Positions 8,855-16,113 of a stretch of 64,000 bases of DNA are shown in pieces (position 1 is the first letter of the stretch; every line of letters begins with the position of its first letter). The DNA is taken from contig JBBRQC010000009.1 in the NCBI GenBank assembly GCA_038227135.1, positions 22,123-86,122 on the forward strand, written 5' to 3'. The stretch is from UBA4720 sp038227135. GTDB lineage: Bacteria; Gemmatimonadota; Gemmatimonadetes; Gemmatimonadales; Gemmatimonadaceae. The position numbers and the translations under genes are program-made. The notes under the pieces are model-generated. The model saw nothing but the letters and a program-made list of their open reading frames with translations. It had not been told where the DNA came from and did not search any database.

Positions 8855-9343
8855 TCACCAGTTGAAGAGTTTGTCGATCTCGTCATCCGCACCCTTGAGA
8901 AGTCTCGGGGGCGCGGCGCCGTTCCGACCGCGCGAAAATACGCGATCGACCAACAGCGTCAACTCTTCGATCTCGGCCTTCATTCTGAGCCGGACGAGAC
9001 CGACAGTCGTGCGTGAATCGAAGATTATTACGAGAAGCAGCCGGCGAGCGACGTCGGCTACGTAGATGGATTCCTTTTCGCCCTGATGAAACAGGCTGGA
9101 GAAGTCGTTCTCTCCCACGAGTTTCGCGAGCTGGTCGTTGGCGCTGTAGTCGGCCGCCGTCAACGTCGCGAACGCGGTCGTGTCGAGTGAAAGTGGCTCA
9201 CCTACTGTCGTGACGAGCTGTCCCGACCGATCGACGAGAAGCGCGCAACGGGAGTTGGTCTCGCCAAGAAAGCGCTTCAGCGAATCGGTGATCGCGGTGA
9301 AGTCGTCTTGCGTGAAGGACCAGTTTGCCGTGCCGGCCGTCAT
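8855..9343 (-). CDS. roadblock/LC7 domain protein, probable MglB-type GAP
   Basis: A 162-aa protein with an N-terminal roadblock/LC7 fold: FTAITDSLKRFLGETNSRCALLVDRSGQLVTTVGE, then ANDQLAKLVGENDFSSLFHQGEKESIYVADVA and a strand LLLVIIFDS. The C-terminal ~45 residues are helical and charged. In the MglA system the partner MglB is a roadblock homodimer that stimulates GTP hydrolysis; the position directly before mglA supports that role. I call the function by context and fold, since roadblock proteins diverge strongly. Confidence 0.85.
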   Translation of the reverse strand: MTAGTANWSFTQDDFTAITDSLKRFLGETNSRCALLVDRSGQLVTTVGEPLSLDTTAFATLTAADYSANDQLAKLVGENDFSSLFHQGEKESIYVADVARRLLLVIIFDSRTTVGLVRLRMKAEIEELTLLVDRVFSRGRNGAAPPRLLKGADDEIDKLFNW

Positions 9344-9353
9344 CGTGCTCCGG

Positions 9354-9623
9354 TCACAGAGTAGACTCCATGCTCTTGAGCATCCGCGCCCCGCGGCTGC
9401 GTAGAATCGCTCTCGGCTCCCACGCGATGTACTCGCGGAGCAGCTGTGCCGTGTTGACTGAAGGCCTGGCCCGCAGGTATCCGAGCGCGGCGACGCGGCG
9501 AATCGGCGACCTGCTGAAAAGATTGCGGCGGTATTGGCGCTGCAGCCTGCTCCAGACGAGAGTGCCGGCAGCGACCCCCCCGATGAATCCCACGGCCACG
9601 AAGCTCGCGCGTTCCCTGCTCAT
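9354..9623 (-). CDS. small membrane protein of unknown function, 89 aa
   Basis: The start ATG at 9623 overlaps the recR stop (ATGA) and the gene ends 10 bp before the roadblock gene, so it is embedded in the operon. One hydrophobic segment near the N-terminus (FVAVGFIGGVAAGTLVW, residues about 8-25) is followed by a basic, Arg-rich stretch and a helical tail, suggesting a single-span protein with a cytoplasmic C-terminus. I recognise no family. The tight packing is the main argument that it is real. Confidence 0.6.
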   Translation of the reverse strand: MSRERASFVAVGFIGGVAAGTLVWSRLQRQYRRNLFSRSPIRRVAALGYLRARPSVNTAQLLREYIAWEPRAILRSRGARMLKSMESTL

Positions 9624-10210
9624 GACATGGATCTCCGCGCAGTCAATGCCTGCGCGATCGTCACGCCGTCGGCGTACTCGAGATCTCCACCGACGGGGAG
9701 CCCGCGCGCGATGCGCGAGACAGTGAGAGGATAGCGGGCGAGCTTTCGCTGGACGTACAGGGCGGTCGTCTCCCCTTCAATGCTAGGGTTGGTTGCAATT
9801 ATCACTTCGCGGACGACTCCAGCCGACACTCGCGTCTCCAACTGTGGAATGGTGAGATCGTCCGGGCCGATGCCGTCGAGCGGCGACAGACGGCCACCCA
9901 GGACGTGATACATGCCCCGGAACTCGCCCGACCGCTCGATAGCTCCGATATCGGAGGCCTCCTCTACTGCGCAGATGACTCCCGTATCCCTGCGCGCGTC
10001 ACGGCAAATGGAGCACAAGTCCTCCTCCGTGAGGTTGAAGCACCGCGGGCACGGGCGCACCTTCTCGGCGAGCGTCTCCAGCGCGGTGGCAAGACGCTTG
10101 GACTGCTCCGGCGACTGCTTGAGCAGGTGGTAGGTCAGCCTGAGCGCGGTCTTCCGGCCGATGCCCGGCAGCTTTGACAGCTCGGTCGCCAAATCGTCTA
10201 TCGCTCCCAC
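9620..10210 (-). CDS. recR: recombination mediator protein RecR
   Basis: A 196-aa protein if started at the GTG at 10210, which follows the ybaB stop directly; an upstream in-frame start at 10246 would run into ybaB. Visible parts: helix-hairpin-helix LSKLPGIGRKTALRL, C4 zinc motif CPRCFNLTEEDLCSIC, and a Toprim domain (GVICAVEEASDIGAIE, YHVLGGRLSPLDGIGPDDL, EVIIATNPSIEGETTALY). RecR acts with RecO or RecF to load RecA at gaps. The dnaX-ybaB-recR order is widely conserved. Confidence 0.96.
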   Translation of the reverse strand: MGAIDDLATELSKLPGIGRKTALRLTYHLLKQSPEQSKRLATALETLAEKVRPCPRCFNLTEEDLCSICRDARRDTGVICAVEEASDIGAIERSGEFRGMYHVLGGRLSPLDGIGPDDLTIPQLETRVSAGVVREVIIATNPSIEGETTALYVQRKLARYPLTVSRIARGLPVGGDLEYADGVTIAQALTARRSMS

Positions 10211-10211
10211 G

Positions 10212-10529
10212 CTAAAACGGGAGCTTGAATGGGAGGTTGAGCCCACCAGTCAGCTTGCTCATCTCGCCCTTCGCTAGCTCGCTGGCTTTCTTCTGGGCCT
10301 CGTTCACGGCGACGAGGACCAGGTCCTCGAGCATCTCGACGTCCTTGGGATCCGCCATGCTCGGATCGATCTTGACGCGCGTAATCGTCCCCTTTCCGTC
10401 AGCCTCGACCGTCACCATGCCGCCACCAGCCGACGCACTGACCGTCTGCTTTTCCAACTCGGACTGCATTGACTGCATGCGGGCCTGCATCTGCTGCGCC
10501 TGCTCGAAGATCTTGGAAAAATCAGCCAT
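10212..10529 (-). CDS. YbaB/EbfC family nucleoid-associated protein
   Basis: A 105-aa YbaB/EbfC protein: N-terminal helix with FEQAQQMQARMQSMQSELEK, a beta hairpin GMVTVEADGKGTITRVKIDP, and helix EMLEDLVLVAVNEAQKKASE. These proteins form DNA-binding dimers and bind the nucleoid. It sits between dnaX and recR as in most bacteria. Confidence 0.95.
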   Translation of the reverse strand: MADFSKIFEQAQQMQARMQSMQSELEKQTVSASAGGGMVTVEADGKGTITRVKIDPSMADPKDVEMLEDLVLVAVNEAQKKASELAKGEMSKLTGGLNLPFKLPF

Positions 10530-10559
10530 CGTCCCGGTCTGTGAATGAGCTGCGTGAAG

Positions 10560-12047
10560 TCAGTCGAGAAGCTCGAGGTCCAACTCGTCGATCGCCGCTC
10601 CCAGCGCGGGATCCTTCTGCCGAAGCATACCAATACGCTCTTCCTTCAGCGCCTCGGGCGTCATACGGCTTCGGTTTGAATCCTGTGCCGTCGATTCCAT
10701 TGCGCGCTTCATTTCGCTCAGCTGTCCCTCGTTTACCTGTGAGGGGGCCTTCGCAGGCATCTCCGGCGGCAGAGCGTTCGGCGTGGTTAGCTGGGGAGGG
10801 TAGCCCGGACGCGTAGCCGGCCTTTGCACCGTTCGCGCCACCGAAGCCTGCACGGGTTGCGCGCGCACCGAGCCGCTCCGCGTTTCTCCCCGCTCGCTGC
10901 TCGCCCCCGACTCGGCACCGAGCCCTTTGAGCAGATCCTCCAGCGTGACTGTCTTGTCGAGCAGCGCCATCCTGACGAGGAGCATTTCGATAAGTAGCTG
11001 CTGCTGACCGCTCTTTCTGAAATCCGGCTCGAGCGTGTTGACCGCGCTGACCATGCGCAGCAGGTCTCCTGCGGTGAACAGATCCTTCCTTTCCCGCAGG
11101 GCGGCGGCGGCCGTAGCTGAGACTCCATCTGCCTTCCCGTTCAGTACCACGGCGAGCTGGGCACGCAGCATATCCGCGAATCCCGACAGGAACACGCCGA
11201 AGTCAACGCCCGAATCCGCGAGTCTCTTGACTGCAGCGAATATTTCTCCGGCGCGGTGCCCGGCGATGATGTCCAGGATTGCCAGGAACTCGTCCTCGGG
11301 TACGAGGCCGAGCGCCTCTCTGACGCGCTCCGCGGTCACGGTACCTTCGCCGATGGAAATCACCTGGTCGGTGAGGCTGAGGGCGTCACGCATTGAGCCG
11401 TCGGCCGCGCGGGCGATCATCGCGAGGGCGTCATCAGCGACCTTCACTCCTTCGTTCTCGAGAACGGTCGTGAGGCGCTTCGTGATGTCACCGAGGCCGA
11501 TCCGCTTGAGATCGAATCTCTGGAGCCGGCTGAGCACCGGCGCGGCAGCCTGGGCAATCTTCTGTGGCTCCGTAGTCGCAAACACGAAGACGACCCGCGG
11601 CGGCGGCTCCTCGAGGATCTTGAGCAGCGCATTCCATGCTTCGCGAGTCAGCATGTGCGCTTCGTCGACGATGTAGACCTTGAACTGGTTGTCGCCCGAA
11701 GGAGCGTACATCGCTCTCTCCCGGAGATCTCGCGCGTCGTCAACGCCGCGGTTCGAGGCGGCGTCTATCTCGACCACGTCCAGGCTCGACGATCCGGCCC
11801 AGATGCGCTGACACGATACACACTTTCCGCACGGCTCCCCGTCCTCGCGCTTGTTCTCGCAGTTGAGCGCCATGGCGAGCACGCGCGCAAGGGTCGTCTT
11901 ACCCACTCCTCGCGGACCGCACAGGAGATAACCGTGCGCGACTCTTCCTCTGGCGATGGCGCCGCGCAGCGTATTGGACACGTGCGACTGGACGGCAACG
12001 TCAGCGAAGGTCTTTGGGCGGTATTTGCGGGCTAGTGCGAGAGACAT
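10560..12047 (-). CDS. dnaX: DNA polymerase III subunit gamma/tau
   Basis: A 495-aa clamp-loader ATPase. The N-terminus LARKYRPKTFADV is typical. Walker A is GPRGVGKTT (about residues 45-53); the zinc module has Cys residues in CENKREDGEPCGKCVSCQ; Walker B is VYIVDEAHML; sensor 1 is FVFATTEPQKI. Domain III follows to about residue 370. The C-terminal ~120 residues are low-complexity and lack clear tau-specific domains. I did not find an obvious A-rich slippery site for programmed frameshifting. The SRP RNA gene lies just upstream on the same strand. Confidence 0.97.
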   Translation of the reverse strand: MSLALARKYRPKTFADVAVQSHVSNTLRGAIARGRVAHGYLLCGPRGVGKTTLARVLAMALNCENKREDGEPCGKCVSCQRIWAGSSSLDVVEIDAASNRGVDDARDLRERAMYAPSGDNQFKVYIVDEAHMLTREAWNALLKILEEPPPRVVFVFATTEPQKIAQAAAPVLSRLQRFDLKRIGLGDITKRLTTVLENEGVKVADDALAMIARAADGSMRDALSLTDQVISIGEGTVTAERVREALGLVPEDEFLAILDIIAGHRAGEIFAAVKRLADSGVDFGVFLSGFADMLRAQLAVVLNGKADGVSATAAAALRERKDLFTAGDLLRMVSAVNTLEPDFRKSGQQQLLIEMLLVRMALLDKTVTLEDLLKGLGAESGASSERGETRSGSVRAQPVQASVARTVQRPATRPGYPPQLTTPNALPPEMPAKAPSQVNEGQLSEMKRAMESTAQDSNRSRMTPEALKEERIGMLRQKDPALGAAIDELDLELLD

Positions 12048-12062
12048 TGCGAGGCGGGATTA

Positions 12063-12158
12063 CCCCAGGCCTGACGGAGCAACGAAAGACACCGCATGCC
12101 GCTGCTACCTTCGGGGTCCTGACGGAGTTAGCGGGCTTACGCCCTCCGGGACCTGGGG
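12063..12158 (-). ncRNA. ffs: signal recognition particle RNA, small bacterial (4.5S-like) type
   Basis: Read on the minus strand this 96-nt segment begins CCCCAGG and ends CCTGGGG, forming a closing stem, and carries the conserved SRP domain IV: the asymmetric loop with GTCAGGACCCCGAAGGTAGC, then AGCGGCATGCGG on the return strand. That matches the GUCAGG / GGAAGCAGC signature bound by Ffh. Its position directly upstream of dnaX is also seen in Bacillus and other bacteria. The exact ends are estimated from the stem. Confidence 0.88.
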
Positions 12159-12180
12159 CACCAGAAATATATCACTGAGA

Positions 12181-12376
12181 ACTGCGGATTGCGGACCAAG
12201 TGCGCTGCGGACTGCTGACTGACTACGAATTGGGGGACTAACTGCGAATTGGGGGACTAACTGCGAATTGGGAGACCCCTGCGACCTGCGGGACCGGTCC
12301 GCACTCCGCACGGTCATCAATCCGGAGTTAGTCCCCCGATCGCAATTAGTCTGCAGTCCGCAGTGCCGTTGGTCCG
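12181..12376. repeat. large imperfect hairpin with 19-bp tandem repeats, intergenic
   Basis: This gene-free stretch folds on itself about a centre at GACCGGTC near 12295. The left arm (GCGGACC..., CTGCGGACTGCTG..., GGGGGACTAACT) is mirrored by the right arm (GAGTTAGTCCCCCGATCGCA, CTGCAGTCCGCAG, TTGGTCCG). Inside the left arm a 19-bp unit containing CGAATTGGGGGACTAACTG recurs with starts at 12226, 12245 and 12264. No coding capacity is credible here. A related sequence lies at 47291-47340. Confidence 0.6.
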
Positions 12377-12408
12377 AAATCCAGTGTCCGAATCCACCGT
12401 CCGAAATA

Positions 12409-12440
12409 AAAAGCCCCGCCATTTCTGACGGGGCTTTCCT
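12409..12440. terminator. intrinsic terminator, probably bidirectional
   Basis: AAAGCCCCG and CGGGGCTTT form a 9-bp stem around a ten-base loop, flanked by A-rich sequence on one side and CTTTCCTTT on the other. It lies about 45 bp past the stop of the small lipoprotein gene on the minus strand. Confidence 0.8.
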
Positions 12441-12482
12441 TTCCGGGCGAGTCGGAGGTGCTCTCGCCCAGTAAGTGAGGAG

Positions 12483-12713
12483 TTACCTCTTGATCTTCAC
12501 CGTCGGGGTCTTGATCTTCGCAGAATCCATCTTGACCTTGGGGACCGCGACCGTTGTGGTCTCGGTTCCGACCTGCACCGTCGGCGTGTGAATCGTATCC
12601 GTCTGCGTTCCAACTACCGGTTTCTCAATCTGATACTCTCCATCACCGGTCTTCTTGCAAGCGGAGATCGAGACGACGGCCATCACGGCCGCGACTGCTG
12701 CTAACTTGCGCAC
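12483..12713 (-). CDS. small lipoprotein of unknown function, 76 aa
   Basis: The GTG at 12713 has a GGAGGG Shine-Dalgarno eight bases upstream, so I prefer it to the longer in-frame start at 12821, which has no such support and runs into the YihY gene. The product begins with a lipoprotein signal (KLAAVAAVMAVVSISAC, lipobox SISAC at about 16-20), then a short linker. The rest alternates beta-prone Thr/Val segments, TPTVQVGTETTTVAVPKVKM and IKTPTVKIKR, an internally repetitive pattern. I recognise no family. A terminator follows. Confidence 0.65.
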   Translation of the reverse strand: MRKLAAVAAVMAVVSISACKKTGDGEYQIEKPVVGTQTDTIHTPTVQVGTETTTVAVPKVKMDSAKIKTPTVKIKR

Positions 12714-12771
12714 GAGACGCCCTCCAAAAAGTGTGTTTGCCGGAAGACCCGGGCAACATCGCCAATAATAC

Positions 12772-13680
12772 TCAATCCTCGAACGCCTCGCGCTGCCTCT
12801 TACGCACACGCCGAAGCTCATACACCTGTGCCACTTCGCCGCCTATGATGAATAGGAAGGAGGCGTAGTAGACCCAGATAACCACAATAACCAATGCAGC
12901 GACCGTGCCGCTGTAGAAGGACCCGGGGTTGAAGGAGTGTACGTAAGCCGAAAAAGCCCGCTTGGCCACCTCCAGCATGACGGCCGTGAACATTGCGGCG
13001 GTTAGGGCGGTCTTCCAGCGGATTTTTCGGTGTGGCAAAAATTTGTATAAAGAGAAGAACATCATCGCGATGAAGGAGAAAGCGAGTATCTGGCCCAGGT
13101 TGTATTCCACCTGGCCCATGAGCTCCTTACGAACGCCCAGATCGGCCAGGACGAGCACGCCACGACTGGTGGCGATCGCCAAATAGGCGTTGAGGGCGGT
13201 GTAGGCGACCAGAAGGAGACTCGACACAAGCGTCATCTCAATGTCGAAGATCTTGCCGGCGATGATCCCGCGGTCGGCGTCAATGTCGAAGATCGTCGCA
13301 AGCACAGTGCGGAGAGATCCGAACAGGCGCGTGGAGAACCAGATAAATCCGATGGCGCTGTAGATCGAGAGAGACCCGCTCCGCTTGATGACTTCGTTGA
13401 GGATCGTCGCCGCTGGTCCGGAGTCACCGGGCGCGTGCGGAGGAAGAAACTTGTCGACGATCTGGAGCACTTCCGCGGAAGTCGTATCCGGCGACTGATT
13501 CAGGAGGTAGACGAGACCCGTCGCCAGAAGCAGGAAAAAGGGCACCGCGGCGAGCAGAATGTTGAAGGCGATTCCGCCGGCGAGAAAAAAGACGTTATCC
13601 TCGCCGCTGTTATCCCAGACTCGCTTCGCGTAGTCGCGAAGAAGCCAACCGAGCCGGGCCGGGAGCCCGCGCTCCGGCAC
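12772..13680 (-). CDS. YihY/BrkB family inner-membrane protein
   Basis: A 302-aa protein with about six membrane segments. The YihY/UPF0761 pattern is visible: DNVFFLAGGIAFNILLAAVPFFLLLATGLVYLL, GFIWFSTRLFGSLRTVLATIF, and PHRKIRWKTALTAAMFTAVMLEVAKRAFSAY, ending in a charged cytoplasmic tail. The GTG start overlaps the ytxH stop by one base (TAGTG). The family was once mis-annotated as RNase BN; its function is not settled. Confidence 0.88.
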   Translation of the reverse strand: MPERGLPARLGWLLRDYAKRVWDNSGEDNVFFLAGGIAFNILLAAVPFFLLLATGLVYLLNQSPDTTSAEVLQIVDKFLPPHAPGDSGPAATILNEVIKRSGSLSIYSAIGFIWFSTRLFGSLRTVLATIFDIDADRGIIAGKIFDIEMTLVSSLLLVAYTALNAYLAIATSRGVLVLADLGVRKELMGQVEYNLGQILAFSFIAMMFFSLYKFLPHRKIRWKTALTAAMFTAVMLEVAKRAFSAYVHSFNPGSFYSGTVAALVIVVIWVYYASFLFIIGGEVAQVYELRRVRKRQREAFED

Positions 13681-14105
13681 TAGCTGTCTTTGTACGCCGC
13701 TTTTCTCTCGGCGATGCGGTGCTCGAGCTCTCCGCGCGTCTGACGCGCCGCGGCGCGTCCCGCTTCGACTGCATTGGACACCTGCCGCTTTTTGGCGTCG
13801 ACCGCTTCGAACGTCGCGTCAATTCGCTCTTCGACGGAAGCGCGCACCTGGTTGAACTTGTCGGCGACTGTCCCGCTCACATCCTCGACAAAACCCTGCG
13901 CCGCATCCTGGGCACGCCGAGCTCTTCGGGCAACCGCGCGCCGCGTCTCCTCACCGCTCTGCGGGGCGAGCAACAGCGCTACGCCGGCTCCGAGGGCAAG
14001 TCCGAGAAGCAGCGGACCGATTCCCGCACCAGCGTCGCCACGCTCGACTATGACGTACGGCCGCTCGAGATAAGGATCGTCCTCGTACCAATCGCGCTCG
14101 TCCAT
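13680..14105 (-). CDS. YtxH domain-containing protein
   Basis: A 141-aa protein. An acidic N-terminus is followed by one hydrophobic segment (IGPLLLGLALGAGVALLLAP) and then the YtxH pattern with QSGEETRRAVARRARRAQDAAQ and a long amphipathic helix. GGAGGAG precedes the ATG. YtxH proteins are stress-associated single-span membrane proteins in Bacillus; no biochemical role is known. It is coupled to the following YihY gene. Confidence 0.8.
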   Translation of the reverse strand: MDERDWYEDDPYLERPYVIVERGDAGAGIGPLLLGLALGAGVALLLAPQSGEETRRAVARRARRAQDAAQGFVEDVSGTVADKFNQVRASVEERIDATFEAVDAKKRQVSNAVEAGRAAARQTRGELEHRIAERKAAYKDS

Positions 14106-14171
14106 TCAACTCCTCCGCGGGTTAACCCGTCGACTGCGTCCGACGTCAGGATTCTGAGACGCTGTCGCGCC

Positions 14172-15656
14172 TCAACGCTTCTTGGCTTTGGGGGCCTTCA
14201 CCACCGGCTTCGCCTTCTGCACAGGGGCCGGCGACTCCGGCGCCATCACCGACCGATGCGCACCATTAGATGCCGCAGCTCCCGCGCCGCCTCCCCCGTT
14301 CAGGAGGGATGCAATCTCCGAGCGTACGTCGCCGGGCGTCATTCCCACGATTGTCGCGGTTCTGGTATAATCGCCGTTTGTAGAAGCGAAAGCCCGGAGC
14401 ACCAGTTGCCGCCGGGTATCGGCGAGAGTCGCGCCGGGTGGGACTGAGATCGATGCGTTTGGATCCGCGCCGCGGCGCAAATGACGGGGCACGATGTCAG
14501 CCGCCGTGATCCTGTCGCCACGGCTCATGATCACGGCCCGCTCGACTGCATTCTTGAGCTCGCGAACGTTGCCCGGCCAGTTGTACGAGAGAATCCATTC
14601 CCACGCCGCCTCGTCGAAGCCCGACATCGGCTTGCCGTTCTGCTCGGCGAATCGCACCAGGAATTCGCTCGCCAGCAGCTTGATGTCACCAACGCGCTCG
14701 CGCAGCGGTGGGAGGAACAGCTCTACGACGGCAAGACGGTAGTAGAGATCCTCGCGAAGATCGTTGTCCGAGAGCGCCTTCTGGACGTCGCGATTCGTCG
14801 CGGCGAGAATCCTGATGTCGACCTCTATCTCCTTCTTCCCTCCGAGACGTCTGATCGTTCGAGACTCGATCGCGCGCAGAAGCTTGACCTGAATGTCGGG
14901 CGGCATTTCCGCGACTTCGTCGAGGAAGATCGTTCCACCGTCCGCCATCTCGAACGCACCCGGCTTTTCGTTCGTGGAGCCGGTGAAGGCTCCCTTCTCG
15001 TGGCCGAACAACTCGTTCTCGAGGATGTCCTTCGGAAGCGCCGCGCAATTGAGAGCGAAGAACGGCCCTTTCGCCCGCTCGCTCTTGGCGTGTACGGCGC
15101 GCGCGACAAGCTCCTTGCCGGTGCCGGACTCACCAAAGATCAATACGCTGGCGGTAGAAGGCGCGACGGCTTCGATGATCTGATAGACGGAGCGCATCTC
15201 CTCGGACTGTCCGGTCAGCTCGCCGAAATGAGTCAGGCCCTCGAGCTTGGACGAAAGCTCACGATTTTTCTGCTGGACGTTGAACTTCTCGAGCGCCTTT
15301 GGAATGAGAGCCTTTAGTCGATTGAGCTTGTCCGCGGTGAGCGGCTTTTCGACATAGTCGTACGCGCCTTCGCGCATCGCCTGCACCGCCGAGTCGACGG
15401 TCGCCTGACCGGTCACGATGATGCACTCGGTGGGAATCGAACGGAGCTGCAGCTCTTTCAGCAGCGCGAGACCGTCGACCTTGGGCATCTTCAGGTCGGC
15501 GAGAATGACGCCGAAGCTCTCTGCGACAAGCTGGTCGAGGGCCTTCTGGCCGTCGACGGCAACGGCGACTTCGTAGCCTTCATCGCGCAAAATGGCACTC
15601 AACCCTTCTGTTATAGAACGGTCGTCGTCCGCGATCAGAATTCTGGCGTGCTTCAC
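14172..15656 (-). CDS. sigma-54-dependent response regulator, NtrC family
   Basis: A 494-aa regulator starting at GTG. Residues 1-120 form a receiver domain (ILIADDDRSITEGL, phospho-acceptor Asp in GVILADLKMPKVDGLALL). The AAA+ domain carries Walker A GESGTGKELVARA, the sigma-54 contact loop GAFTGST, Walker B GGTIFLDEVAEM and the VRELKNAVERAVIM sensor-2 motif. The C-terminal Fis-like helix-turn-helix is weak (LADTRRQLVLRAFASTNGDYTRTATIVGMTPGDVRSEI), followed by a Lys/Pro/Ala tail. It activates sigma-54 promoters when phosphorylated. The H-box protein upstream is its likely input. Confidence 0.95.
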   Translation of the reverse strand: MKHARILIADDDRSITEGLSAILRDEGYEVAVAVDGQKALDQLVAESFGVILADLKMPKVDGLALLKELQLRSIPTECIIVTGQATVDSAVQAMREGAYDYVEKPLTADKLNRLKALIPKALEKFNVQQKNRELSSKLEGLTHFGELTGQSEEMRSVYQIIEAVAPSTASVLIFGESGTGKELVARAVHAKSERAKGPFFALNCAALPKDILENELFGHEKGAFTGSTNEKPGAFEMADGGTIFLDEVAEMPPDIQVKLLRAIESRTIRRLGGKKEIEVDIRILAATNRDVQKALSDNDLREDLYYRLAVVELFLPPLRERVGDIKLLASEFLVRFAEQNGKPMSGFDEAAWEWILSYNWPGNVRELKNAVERAVIMSRGDRITAADIVPRHLRRGADPNASISVPPGATLADTRRQLVLRAFASTNGDYTRTATIVGMTPGDVRSEIASLLNGGGGAGAAASNGAHRSVMAPESPAPVQKAKPVVKAPKAKKR

Positions 15657-15657
15657 T

Positions 15658-16113
15658 TCAGTCTTTGGAATGGCTTTTACCTTCAGGCGAGACTGTTAAT
15701 ATAACCCGCTCGGCGTCCTGCTCGACCCCTACGCCGATGCGGTCCGCCAGGTATTTGATGTCTGACAGCGGGCCGGTCGCTCGGCCACCGTAAATCATTA
15801 GCTCTATTCGACTTCCGCTGCCAGCTCCAGGCGCGCACCTGAGCGTCCCCTGGGCCTCAGCCGAGAGCACGACTCCGACCAATGAGAGGAGCCCGTTCGT
15901 CAGCGCGGTCGCCTCTCCGATTTGTGTTCCAGCGCGTTCAGCGAATGACGCAATTTCGGTGGGAGCACCTTGTCGCGCCACCCGGCTCCTCACGACCTCC
16001 ACGTTCACCGCAACGCCATTCAAGGCGTTTCGGATCTCGTGGCCGGCCCGGCGAATTATCTCACGAACACTGTCCAGGGCGTCCGCTTTCGCGCGCGCCG
16101 GATCGTCAGTCAC
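15658..16113 (-). CDS. H-box protein resembling a histidine-kinase dimerisation domain, no ATPase core visible
   Basis: A 151-aa protein starting at GTG, 8 bp inside the end of the aldolase gene. Residues about 20-40 read IIRRAGHEIRNALNGVAVNV, a good match to the H-box of NtrB-type kinases. The following sequence includes a second helix (ASFAERAGTQIGEATALTNGLLSLVGVV), giving the two-helix dimerisation layout. The remaining ~70 residues lack the N, G1, F and G2 motifs needed to bind ATP and instead show short beta strands. It is therefore perhaps a phosphotransfer protein or degenerate kinase for the NtrC-like regulator that starts 1 bp later. Function inferred. Confidence 0.65.
   Translation of the reverse strand: MTDDPARAKADALDSVREIIRRAGHEIRNALNGVAVNVEVVRSRVARQGAPTEIASFAERAGTQIGEATALTNGLLSLVGVVLSAEAQGTLRCAPGAGSGSRIELMIYGGRATGPLSDIKYLADRIGVGVEQDAERVILTVSPEGKSHSKD

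Noticed and set aside
12226..12282. A CRISPR-like array
   Set aside because: The 19-bp units are directly tandem without unique spacers, and no cas gene is in the window.
12105..12422. A 105-aa minus-strand frame across the SRP RNA and repeat region
   Set aside because: Its sequence is the translation of the hairpin repeats and SRP RNA, with repeated words.
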